Shown in pieces: positions 46,774-53,948 of a stretch of 64,000 nucleotides of DNA. Under the pieces are notes generated by a model, which ran no database searches, had not been told where the DNA came from, and saw nothing but the letters and a program-made list of their open reading frames with translations. Every line of letters starts with the position of its first letter. The first letter of the stretch is position 1. The stretch comes from Rhodobacter aestuarii (GTDB lineage: Bacteria > Pseudomonadota > Alphaproteobacteria > Rhodobacterales > Rhodobacteraceae): NCBI RefSeq assembly GCF_900156655.1, contig NZ_FTOG01000004.1, positions 124,001 through 188,000 of the forward strand. The letters run 5' to 3'. Both the position numbers and the translations under genes were made by a program.

Positions 46774-47166
46774 TCAACGACGCAGCAGATCAAGCAGAGC
46801 CGACGACATTTGCCGGGTCTGATCGAACATTCGGAGGTTCGCCTCATAGCTGCGTTGCGCTTCGCGCGCGTCTGCGATTTCGACCACCAGATCGACATTC
46901 GAGCCGTCGTAGTAGCCGTTCTCATCGGCCATCGGGTTGCCCGGATCATAGATGCGGGCCAGTTCCTTCGGGTCGAGTTGCACGGGACCGAGTTGAACCT
47001 CGGCGGCACCGTTGTCTTGCGACACCACTTCCTCGAAGCTGGTCACCTTGCGGTGGTAGCCGGGGGTGTCGACGTTCGCGATGTTTTCCGAAACGTGGCG
47101 CAAGCGCATGGATTGCGCTTTGAGCCCCGAGGCGGAAACGGAAAGGGTATTGGAAAAGTCGCCCAT
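46774..47166 (-). CDS. flgC: Flagellar proximal rod protein FlgC
   Basis: Rod subunit of 130 residues. The N-terminus has LSVSASGLKAQSMRLRHVSE and NIANVDTPGYHRKVTSFEE, and the middle has DPGNPMADENGYYDGSNVDL. The C-terminus AQRSYEANLRMFDQTRQM is the FlgC signature. It lies 5 nt after flgB. Confidence 0.96.
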   Translation of the reverse strand: MGDFSNTLSVSASGLKAQSMRLRHVSENIANVDTPGYHRKVTSFEEVVSQDNGAAEVQLGPVQLDPKELARIYDPGNPMADENGYYDGSNVDLVVEIADAREAQRSYEANLRMFDQTRQMSSALLDLLRR

Positions 47167-47171
47167 GATCG

Positions 47172-47558
47172 TCAGCTCCGGCCAAGGCTGGCGCGCAGCA
47201 CGTTGAGGGAAGACTTGTAGATCGCCAGTGCAAGGTCGTGCTGGCGCTTAACCTCGACAGCTTTCACCATCTCATCTTCAAGCGAGACGTCATTGCCATC
47301 GGGCGAACTGGCGCCGGGGTTACGCACCTGCGCGACTTCGACTCGATGCGCGCCATCCGCGCCAAGATGCCCGGATCGTGTGGCCCGCATCCCTTCGCCA
47401 TGCTCACTGCGATAGGTTTCTGAAAAGTCAGAAACATCGCGCGCCTGGTAGCCGGGCGTATCGGCATTGGCGATATTTGTGGCGATGGCACTTTCGCGCA
47501 GCGCGGCCTGCCGGGCCATGCCTTGCGCCATCTGAAACATTTCTAGTTTACCGAACAT
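47172..47558 (-). CDS. flgB: Flagellar proximal rod protein FlgB
   Basis: Rod subunit of 128 residues. AIATNIANADTPGYQARDVS gives the rod motif and the C-terminus is EDEMVKAVEVKRQHDLALAI with YKSSLNVLRASLGR. It is the first gene of the leftward operon flgBC-fliEQ-flgFGAH-fliL and is divergent from fliI. A CtrA-like site lies 22 nt upstream of its start. Confidence 0.95.
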   Translation of the reverse strand: MFGKLEMFQMAQGMARQAALRESAIATNIANADTPGYQARDVSDFSETYRSEHGEGMRATRSGHLGADGAHRVEVAQVRNPGASSPDGNDVSLEDEMVKAVEVKRQHDLALAIYKSSLNVLRASLGRS

Positions 47559-47579
47559 CGGGGTTTCTCCTCCGAGCTA

Positions 47580-47594
47580 TCAACCAACGATTAA
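47580..47594. promoter_or_regulatory. CtrA-like site between flgB and fliI
   Basis: Plus strand TCAA-CCAACGA-TTAA, minus strand TTAA-N7-TTGA. One base differs from TTAA-N7-TTAA. The flanks (AACC before, GGG after) match the site between fliL and fliF at 53873. It lies in the only gap between two divergent flagellar operons. Confidence 0.55.
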
Positions 47595-47662
47595 GGGAGA
47601 ATCGTTTAAAAACAGTTTCGAGAAGACGAGCTCGATACGGCTCGGTAACCATGGAGGCCAGA

Positions 47663-48985
47663 ATGGCGTTGGGTGGCTTGGAGATGTTGCAGGCGGAGAT
47701 CGCCGAGGTCGGTGCGGTGCATCCGGTCGGCCGGGTTTTCGAAGTGGGCAAGGGCACGATTGAAGTCAGCGGCCTGACGATGCGCGCGACCCTAGGGGAT
47801 CGCGCACAGATCCATTCCCGTGGTGGTGCGCGATTCGATGCCGAGGTTATCTCGCTGCGGCGCACCTCTGTGACGCTTTTGGCCGATGGTGCCGTGGAAG
47901 GTGTAGCGATTGGCGACCGGGTTGAACTACTCGGTCAGGCCGGTATTGCGCCTGATAATTCTTGGGTGGGTCGGATCGTGGACCCGTTTGGCCGCCCGCT
48001 CGATGGCCGCCCGCTCTTGCGCGGCCCTGTTGACCGCAATGTCCGCGCCACGCCGCCTGCCGCTGCTGCGCGTGGGCGCTTGGGCGGTCGGGTTGAAACC
48101 GGGCTTGATGTTTTCAACACGCTTTTGCCGCTGGTGCGTGGGCAACGGATTGGCCTGTTTGCCGGGTCCGGCGTTGGCAAATCCTCACTGCTGGCGAAAT
48201 TTGCCAAGGGCGTGGAAGCCGATGTTGTGGTGATCGCACTGATTGGCGAACGCGGGCGCGAGCTGCGCGAATTCGTTGAAAAGACGCTGGGGCCAGAGGG
48301 CATGGCGCGCGCGGTGATTGTGGCTGCTACCTCTGACCAATCTCCGCTGGTGCGCCGCCGCTGTGGTTGGGCGGCGATGTCGGTGGCCGAACACTTCCGT
48401 GACCAAGGCAAGCATGTGCTGTTTCTGGCCGATAGCGTCACCCGTTTTGCTGAGGCGCATAGGGAGGTTGCCTTGGCGGGCGGCGAACCCGCCAGCCTGC
48501 GTGGCTATCCGCCCTCGACCTCGCATCAGATCATGTCTTTGGCGGAACGCTCCGGCCCGGGGCTTGAGGGCACGGGCGATATTACGGCGGTCTTTTCGGT
48601 TCTGGTCGCGGGCTCCGATATGGAAGAACCTGTGGCCGATATTTTGCGCGGGACGCTTGATGGGCACGTGGTGCTAGATCGGGCGATTGCCGAGCGGGGG
48701 CGCTTCCCGGCGATTGACCTGTTGCGTTCGGTTTCGCGGTCTTTGCCCGATGCGGCGACCCCGCCCGAAAACGCGTTGATCGCCAAGGCGCGCAAGCTCT
48801 TGGGGGCTTATGATCGGGCCGAGATGATGATTCAGGCGGGGCTTTATACCTCTGGTAGCGACCCGCTGATTGATTCTGCGATCCGGGTTTGGCCCGCGCT
48901 GGATGGGTTCATTGCCCAAGACGCGCCCGATGCGGTGCAGGGCAGCTTCACCCGCTTGGCGCAGGCGCTTCAAGCCGCAGGCTGA
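47663..48985 (+). CDS. fliI: Flagellar export ATPase FliI
   Basis: Hexameric ATPase that energises early flagellar export. The 440-residue product has a beta-barrel N-terminus, Walker A AGSGVGKS at about 167-174, VIALIGERGRELREFVEK, Walker B VLFLADSVTRFAEAHREVAL, and PPSTSHQIMSLAERSGPG, all FliI/F1-beta-like. GGAGG 5 nt before ATG 47663 supports this start over ATG 47651. It is monocistronic with its own terminator; no fliJ follows. Confidence 0.96.
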   Translation: MALGGLEMLQAEIAEVGAVHPVGRVFEVGKGTIEVSGLTMRATLGDRAQIHSRGGARFDAEVISLRRTSVTLLADGAVEGVAIGDRVELLGQAGIAPDNSWVGRIVDPFGRPLDGRPLLRGPVDRNVRATPPAAAARGRLGGRVETGLDVFNTLLPLVRGQRIGLFAGSGVGKSSLLAKFAKGVEADVVVIALIGERGRELREFVEKTLGPEGMARAVIVAATSDQSPLVRRRCGWAAMSVAEHFRDQGKHVLFLADSVTRFAEAHREVALAGGEPASLRGYPPSTSHQIMSLAERSGPGLEGTGDITAVFSVLVAGSDMEEPVADILRGTLDGHVVLDRAIAERGRFPAIDLLRSVSRSLPDAATPPENALIAKARKLLGAYDRAEMMIQAGLYTSGSDPLIDSAIRVWPALDGFIAQDAPDAVQGSFTRLAQALQAAG

Positions 48986-49002
48986 AAAGCGCAACAGACA
49001 CG

Positions 49003-49032
49003 AAAAAAGGGCCCGCAAGCGGGCCCTTTTTT
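49003..49032. terminator. Bidirectional terminator between fliI and the 773-residue protein gene
   Basis: AAAAAAGGGCCCG-CAAG-CGGGCCCTTTTTT: a 13-bp stem with A- and T-runs on both sides. It can end both convergent transcripts. Confidence 0.92.
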
Positions 49033-49051
49033 ATGCGCGCGGAGGCGCGGG

Positions 49052-51373
49052 TTACTTCATATCTTGCATCAGCTTTTCAAAGGCTGCGCGTTCGGCCTCG
49101 CTTTGGGCGATCAGCTTTTGTGCAGCGGCCAGCGGGCCCAAAGGTGCTGCATCCCGGTCTTGCGCCGGGGGGGCGGTGTCGCTGAAAAGTTCAAGAAACT
49201 GCCGTTGTGCCTCTGAACCGCCATCGGTCACTTGGTCCCAATTGCCTGCGCGCCAGGCGGCTTCCAGCCGCGCTTCGGTCGCGCCCGCTTCGGCAAAGGC
49301 GGCCTCGGCGTTTTGATGCTGGCCTAAAAGGCTAAGCGCCTCGCCGCGCAGAAGGGCTGCCTCTTCGCCTTGAAGCCCGACCAGATGCGAATAGGCTGCC
49401 GCCGCATCGCGCCCCGCAAGGGCGGCACGTGCCATGGCCAACCGACCCGGCTCACTGCGCCGGGTTGCCGGTGACAGAACTGCCCGTGAGGAAATATCGA
49501 ACCCGCTTTTCGACAGCCGCTCCGAAAGCGCGATCTGCACTCCGGGTTCCAATTCTTCCGGGCTCCATTGCGGGCGGAAACGGAAGAAGGTTTCGATGAA
49601 CATCTGCTCGTCGGGCAATTTCGCCAGCATGGCGAGCAAATCGTTTTGGGTATCGCGCCGCAGCGTTTCATCGAGGGGCTCTTCCCAGCGTTCGAGCGCC
49701 TCAAAAGCGGGGTCGAATTTTGCGGTTGAGGCGTTGCCCAGAATCTCGACCCGGGTAAGCTTATCGCCCATGTCGCTGCCGCCGAGCTGCTTGGCTAGGG
49801 CGCTCGCGTTCTCGACCTCATTCTTGGGGATGGCGATCCCTTCCGAGAGTTTGGTCTCAACCGATAAAATCAGCGCTTCAGCGGCGATCTCGGAATGCGA
49901 TTCGGCGACTTTATCAAGCCGTTCGGTGGCGTCTTCGACCCGGCCTTCGGACAGATCAATCCGCGCATCCATGTATTCGAGCGAACTGCGATGTTCCGCT
50001 GGCGCGCGCGCCAGCATCGAACGCACGGTTTGCGCAACATCTGCCGCGCCAACTTCGATCAAACGGTCACTGAGTTTCGGGCCAATGAGGTTCCGAATCG
50101 GCGGGGGCAGGGCCGAATAGGCGCGCAGAACGGCACCAAAATTCACGGTTTCCCGCTGCGGCGGTTCGGGTTGCGCAACGAGCGCCCAAAGCGCAACGCG
50201 GCTGTCACAGGCGGTGAAAGCCTTGAATGCGGGATAGGGGTCGGGGGTGTTGCCATCGACCACATCTGCCAAAATGGTCAGCGCGGGATTGGCCTCTTCT
50301 TCCAGCCCGAAGGATTTGAACAGGGCCTTTGCTTCGGTGCCGAGGCCGAGCGCGATATAGACCTTTGCCAGATGTTCGACCGCGCGTAGCCGCGGCTTAT
50401 CGAATTCTGCCAGAAGATCGCGTCGGGCATGCGCGATCTGTACCGAAGGGGCTTCCTCGGTCAGCCAAGATTGCAGATCAAAGTCGGCATCGCGCGGGCA
50501 GCTATGACCCGAATCTGCCAGTCGCCCCGGCGCGAAATGCGCCGAGGAATCCCGGTCGATTACGGTTTCTGCTTGCAAGGCAAGATGTGATTCATCCCTG
50601 CCGGGATGGCCTTCGATATCATGGCCCTCTGTCGGGGTACCATGCGCGGGTTCTGTTGTGGGCATGTCATGCCCTCCCGCTTCATGCCCATCTGTCTGAT
50701 GCGGGTCTGCAACTGGATGCTTGGGCATCTGCATGGTGATCAGACCCTGAGACGCAGCGCGCCCCAATTCGTCAATCAAAGCAATCTCAGCCGCGCTGAT
50801 CCGCCCATCGGGGAAGGCGACGTTTTCCGTTGCTTCACCGGGTTGCGGTGCGGGCTTTGGGGCGGACGGCGGGGCAGGTTGCGCTTCGGGCCGCATTTGA
50901 GTCGGTTTATCGGACCAATAAAGATCCAGATAGCCAAGCTTTGGAGCCGGGCGGTAGGAATGATCCGGCGCGGTGATCTGCGGCTTGGGGGTGCCGGGCT
51001 CGAACGGTTCGGGCTCGGCCCCATCGGCGATGTCGACCACCACCGCGCCAATCGGCAGTTGGAAGACTTCAAGATGCACATCCGGCGTGGTTTCAATAAA
51101 GACCGAGCGGGCATCAATATCGGCGGAAATTGCCTGAATCCGGGTTTTCGGGATCAGCCGAAACACATTGGCAAGGTTGAAGCGGGTGCGCGGCGGCGCG
51201 GTGAGCTTATAGCCCCCCTCCACACGTTCCGTGCTCCAGTCGGTGCCGGGCGGGAACATGAAGACCAGCCGGGAGAAATCGGCGTGTTCGCCAGAGCGCA
51301 CGTCAATCTGTTGCGCCGCAACCGGGCTTGCCACAACCAGCAGCCCGGTGAGGACGAGGGCGAAGAACCTCAT
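49052..51373 (-). CDS. Large periplasmic flagellar-locus protein of unknown function
   Basis: A 773-residue protein with a signal peptide (hydrophobic 3-18, cleavage near VAAQ at 20). The N-terminal beta-rich domain (about 22-115: GEHADFSRLVFMFPPGTDW) looks AMIN-like. A Pro-rich linker (about 120-185) precedes a His-rich stretch with eight His at 219-263. From about 295 on there are helical, TPR-like repeats (AVEHLAKVYIALGLGTEAKA), ending in a coiled C-terminus (AQKLIAQSEAERAAFEKLMQ). Two cysteines (292, 389) could form a disulfide. Its start overlaps the motA stop by 4 nt, so it is coupled to the stator gene. I do not recognise a characterised family. A role like MotC, a periplasmic stator partner, is inferred from context only. 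Confidence 0.85.
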   Translation of the reverse strand: MRFFALVLTGLLVVASPVAAQQIDVRSGEHADFSRLVFMFPPGTDWSTERVEGGYKLTAPPRTRFNLANVFRLIPKTRIQAISADIDARSVFIETTPDVHLEVFQLPIGAVVVDIADGAEPEPFEPGTPKPQITAPDHSYRPAPKLGYLDLYWSDKPTQMRPEAQPAPPSAPKPAPQPGEATENVAFPDGRISAAEIALIDELGRAASQGLITMQMPKHPVADPHQTDGHEAGGHDMPTTEPAHGTPTEGHDIEGHPGRDESHLALQAETVIDRDSSAHFAPGRLADSGHSCPRDADFDLQSWLTEEAPSVQIAHARRDLLAEFDKPRLRAVEHLAKVYIALGLGTEAKALFKSFGLEEEANPALTILADVVDGNTPDPYPAFKAFTACDSRVALWALVAQPEPPQRETVNFGAVLRAYSALPPPIRNLIGPKLSDRLIEVGAADVAQTVRSMLARAPAEHRSSLEYMDARIDLSEGRVEDATERLDKVAESHSEIAAEALILSVETKLSEGIAIPKNEVENASALAKQLGGSDMGDKLTRVEILGNASTAKFDPAFEALERWEEPLDETLRRDTQNDLLAMLAKLPDEQMFIETFFRFRPQWSPEELEPGVQIALSERLSKSGFDISSRAVLSPATRRSEPGRLAMARAALAGRDAAAAYSHLVGLQGEEAALLRGEALSLLGQHQNAEAAFAEAGATEARLEAAWRAGNWDQVTDGGSEAQRQFLELFSDTAPPAQDRDAAPLGPLAAAQKLIAQSEAERAAFEKLMQDMK

Positions 51374-52239
51374 GCCGCCTCCGATTTCACCGCCTTGAGC
51401 GCCTCTTCGAGTTCCGAGAAACTGGGCCGGATGTGATGCGGCGTGTTCTGACGGCCGACTTCGATGCAGATGTTGGTGGCGTGGTTGTGCAGGTTGGCCA
51501 CCAGCACTTCACGGATCAGCTTGTAGAAATTGGCGTCTTCATCGACCACGGCTTTGATACGTACCGCGAAGGGGCCAATGAACCCATAGGCGAGGAACAC
51601 GCCCAAGAACGTCCCCACAAGCGCGCCGCCGATCATTTTGCCCAGAATTTCGGGCGGCTGGTCGATTGAGCCCATGGTTTTAATCACGCCGAGCACGGCG
51701 GCCACGATCCCAAGCGCGGGCATAGCATCCGCCACCGATTGCATCGCGTGGCTTGAGTGCATGGCGTGGTGATAGTTCGCCTCGAGCTGCTTTTCGAGCA
51801 CCTCTTCGACCTGGTGGGGGTCGTCATAGTTCATCGAGGCCGAGCGCATCGTATCGCAGATCAATTCCACCGCTTCGTGGTCATGTACAATTTTTGGGTA
51901 TTTCCCGAAAATTGAGGAATTTTCTGCATCCTCGATATGTTCTTCGATCGCGACCGGGTTTTGCCGGGCGAGTCGGATCAGTTCAAACAGCAGGCACAGA
52001 AGGTCGCGGTAGTCCCCGGGCTTCCATTTCGGGCCCTTGAACACCTTTCCCACATCCTTGAGCGTATGCTTGACCGAGGCCCCGTCATTCGAGAGCAAGA
52101 AGGCCCCCACCGCAGCGCCGCCGATCATAATCATCTCAAAGGGCAGTGATTTCAGAATGATCCCCATCTTGCCCCCGGCAGCCACGTAGCCGCCGAAGAC
52201 CATGCCAAAGATGACGACGATCCCGATAATGCCGATCAT
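51370..52239 (-). CDS. motA: Flagellar stator protein MotA
   Basis: Proton-channel stator subunit. The 289-residue product has four membrane helices (about 4-20, 33-50, 170-190, 202-222). MIGIIGIVVIFGMVFGGYVA and FEMIMIGGAAVGAFLL are typical, as is VADAMPALGIVAAVLGVIKT containing the conserved functional Pro. KMIGGALVGTFLGVFLAYGF is the last helix. The cytoplasmic loop carries the acidic/basic rotor-contact segment. MotB is not encoded nearby, which is unusual compared with the common motAB pair. Confidence 0.95.
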   Translation of the reverse strand: MIGIIGIVVIFGMVFGGYVAAGGKMGIILKSLPFEMIMIGGAAVGAFLLSNDGASVKHTLKDVGKVFKGPKWKPGDYRDLLCLLFELIRLARQNPVAIEEHIEDAENSSIFGKYPKIVHDHEAVELICDTMRSASMNYDDPHQVEEVLEKQLEANYHHAMHSSHAMQSVADAMPALGIVAAVLGVIKTMGSIDQPPEILGKMIGGALVGTFLGVFLAYGFIGPFAVRIKAVVDEDANFYKLIREVLVANLHNHATNICIEVGRQNTPHHIRPSFSELEEALKAVKSEAA

Positions 52240-52301
52240 GTCCGTTCTCCATTCATACGGAGCGACTGTGCCAGATTTGGCTTAACAAATGCTCTGCAAG
52301 G

Positions 52302-52922
52302 TTATTCCTGCGGTGCGCCCGCATTACGCCCGGCCATGATCACCGAGATCGAATAGGCAACCTGAGGTTCAAGCGCCGCCATCACCGCCGCAGAAGCATC
52401 CGGGCGCATCCGCGCAAGGAAGCCAGCGGCGAAGTCCGGGGCCATCGCCGCAAAGAGCGGGGCCGCTTCTTTCGGTTTCATGCTCTCATAGACGGTGACA
52501 AGTCGCGCCACATCTTCATCGGCGGCTTCGTCGGCCATGGTCACGGTTTGCGCAAGGTTGCGCTCCGCCTCAACCAGCGAGGCCAGCCGTTCTTCGATTC
52601 GCCGCTCGGCCAGCGTGATCGCTTGCGACCGATCCGTCAGAAGTTGTTCGCGCTCGCCTAGTTTTTTCTCGCGCGCTTGCACTTCCTTGAGCATCAGCAT
52701 GACGCCCGGCTCGGAAACGCAATCGCCCGCAGTTTCTTGCGGTGCGTCATGCGCCCCGGTGCCGGTCGCGAAAGCTTCTGCGATCCCGGTGCCAAAACGA
52801 ATCGCTCCCGAGACGGCAAACAAGCTCGCGATCAGCACCAAGCTGCCGCGTCCGAACCGTTTGCGCGACTTTTTCTTCGCCGGTGCTTTGGTCGGTTGTT
52901 TGGCTGCTTTGGCGGGTTTCAT
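52302..52922 (-). CDS. MotE-like protein (MgtE-N-type domain, COG3334-like)
   Basis: A 206-residue protein: a basic N-terminus, one membrane helix (about 27-48), a single cysteine (Cys68) just outside the membrane, and a coiled coil (about 78-125). The C-terminal helical domain has VYESMKPKEAAPLFAAMAPD and FLARMRPDASAAVMAALEPQ, the MgtE N-terminal/MotE signature. In Sinorhizobium a protein of this type, MotE, is a chaperone for MotC and forms disulfide-linked dimers. The single Cys here fits that. It lies 62 nt upstream of motA. Confidence 0.82.
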   Translation of the reverse strand: MKPAKAAKQPTKAPAKKKSRKRFGRGSLVLIASLFAVSGAIRFGTGIAEAFATGTGAHDAPQETAGDCVSEPGVMLMLKEVQAREKKLGEREQLLTDRSQAITLAERRIEERLASLVEAERNLAQTVTMADEAADEDVARLVTVYESMKPKEAAPLFAAMAPDFAAGFLARMRPDASAAVMAALEPQVAYSISVIMAGRNAGAPQE

Positions 52923-53323
52923 TCCGCGGCCTCCAGATCCGACGGACGCAGCCGACGGCGCAACACGCGTTGGTGACGGCGGGCATCCGCAGCGGGTTCC
53001 GGTGCGGGCGGCGGCGCGGGGGCTGCCGCGGCGGGGGCCGGGGTTTGGTTCATCGTGGCGAGCAACAGTTCAAGCCGTTGCGTCGCTTGTTCGGCGCGTT
53101 CGGTCACCGTGCGAAGCTGCTCGGCCGAGCTGGCCGAAGTGGCTTGCGCCCGGTTCAGCGCCTTGGTCATGTCATCAACCTGCGCGGACAGCACGGCGAT
53201 TGCGCCGCCCATGCCGTTTTCCAGCTGGTTGAAGCGTTTCAGACGGCGGGCCAGAACCATGCAGTAGATGGTCGCACCCAGCGCGCCCAGACCCATGAGA
53301 ATATCGGCGGTATACTGCAGCAT
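52919..53323 (-). CDS. Small flagellar-operon membrane protein (DUF6468-like)
   Basis: A 134-residue protein: one N-terminal membrane helix (ILMGLGALGATIYCMVLARR), a coiled-coil-like region (LSAQVDDMTKALNRAQATSA to about 95), an Ala/Pro-rich stretch, and a basic C-terminal end. It sits between fliL and the motE-like gene with a 4-nt overlap to the latter. The layout matches a small family conserved in alphaproteobacterial flagellar operons (I believe DUF6468). Its function is not known to me. Confidence 0.7.
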   Translation of the reverse strand: MLQYTADILMGLGALGATIYCMVLARRLKRFNQLENGMGGAIAVLSAQVDDMTKALNRAQATSASSAEQLRTVTERAEQATQRLELLLATMNQTPAPAAAAPAPPPAPEPAADARRHQRVLRRRLRPSDLEAAE

Positions 53324-53332
53324 CTGCCTCTC

Positions 53333-53824
53333 CTAGTTCAGCACGAATTCGATCACGAGCAGGTCGTTGACCTTGCCCTCGCCCACAACAACAAGCACCC
53401 GGCGCAGCATTTGCGCGCGCAGACGCATTAGCGAAGAAGGGTCTTCGAGATCCTTCACCTCAACCGCACGCAAGAAGCCGTTGAGCACATCAAGCACCCG
53501 GGGTTTCACCAGCTCGACTTCCTTTTGGTAGTTGAGCGGCACTTCAAGTTGCGCGGTAAAGCGGAGGTGGCGGCTGCCACCACCCGGCAGCGAGATCACC
53601 ATCGGATCCAGCGCCACAAAGGCGATCTCCGGCAGCGGCTCGGGTTCAGGTTCGGGTTCATGCGCCGCCGCGCCCTCTGCAGGGGGCGGGGCAAGAATCA
53701 TCCCGGAGTAAATGGCAAAGAATGCGCCGCCGCCCAAGACGAGCATCAGCACCAATCCAATGATCAGCGGCAGCTTAGATTTCTTCTTTGGCGCTTCTTC
53801 GCCTTCAGCTTCTGGCTCGGCCAT
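53333..53824 (-). CDS. fliL: Flagellar basal-body protein FliL (second copy)
   Basis: A 163-residue FliL: an acidic start, a basic KKKSK before the membrane helix (LPLIIGLVLMLVLGGGAFFA), then the periplasmic domain FVALDPMVISLPGGGSRHLR, FTAQLEVPLNYQKEVELVKP and a C-terminus ending VNDLLVIEFVLN. This is the classical FliL pattern. ATG 53824 is preferred; a GTG at 53869 would add 15 residues without family support. It is the first gene of the motA operon. Confidence 0.9.
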   Translation of the reverse strand: MAEPEAEGEEAPKKKSKLPLIIGLVLMLVLGGGAFFAIYSGMILAPPPAEGAAAHEPEPEPEPLPEIAFVALDPMVISLPGGGSRHLRFTAQLEVPLNYQKEVELVKPRVLDVLNGFLRAVEVKDLEDPSSLMRLRAQMLRRVLVVVGEGKVNDLLVIEFVLN

Positions 53825-53872
53825 GGCGGTATCCCGATTTCTTCGTTCTTCCCCGATATAGACCGGCACCCA

Positions 53873-53887
53873 CTAACCGATTGTTAA
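53873..53887. promoter_or_regulatory. CtrA-like site between fliL and fliF
   Basis: Plus strand CTAA-CCGATTG-TTAA, minus strand TTAA-CAATCGG-TTAG. One base differs from TTAA-N7-TTAA. Flanking AACC and GGG are shared with the flgB/fliI site. It lies 49 nt upstream of fliL and 62 nt upstream of fliF, in the only divergent gap. Confidence 0.6.
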
Positions 53888-53948
53888 GGGCGATCGGAGA
53901 AAGATGCTTTCGACGACGGGGCAGAAGCCCGCTCGAAGGAGGTGCGTC

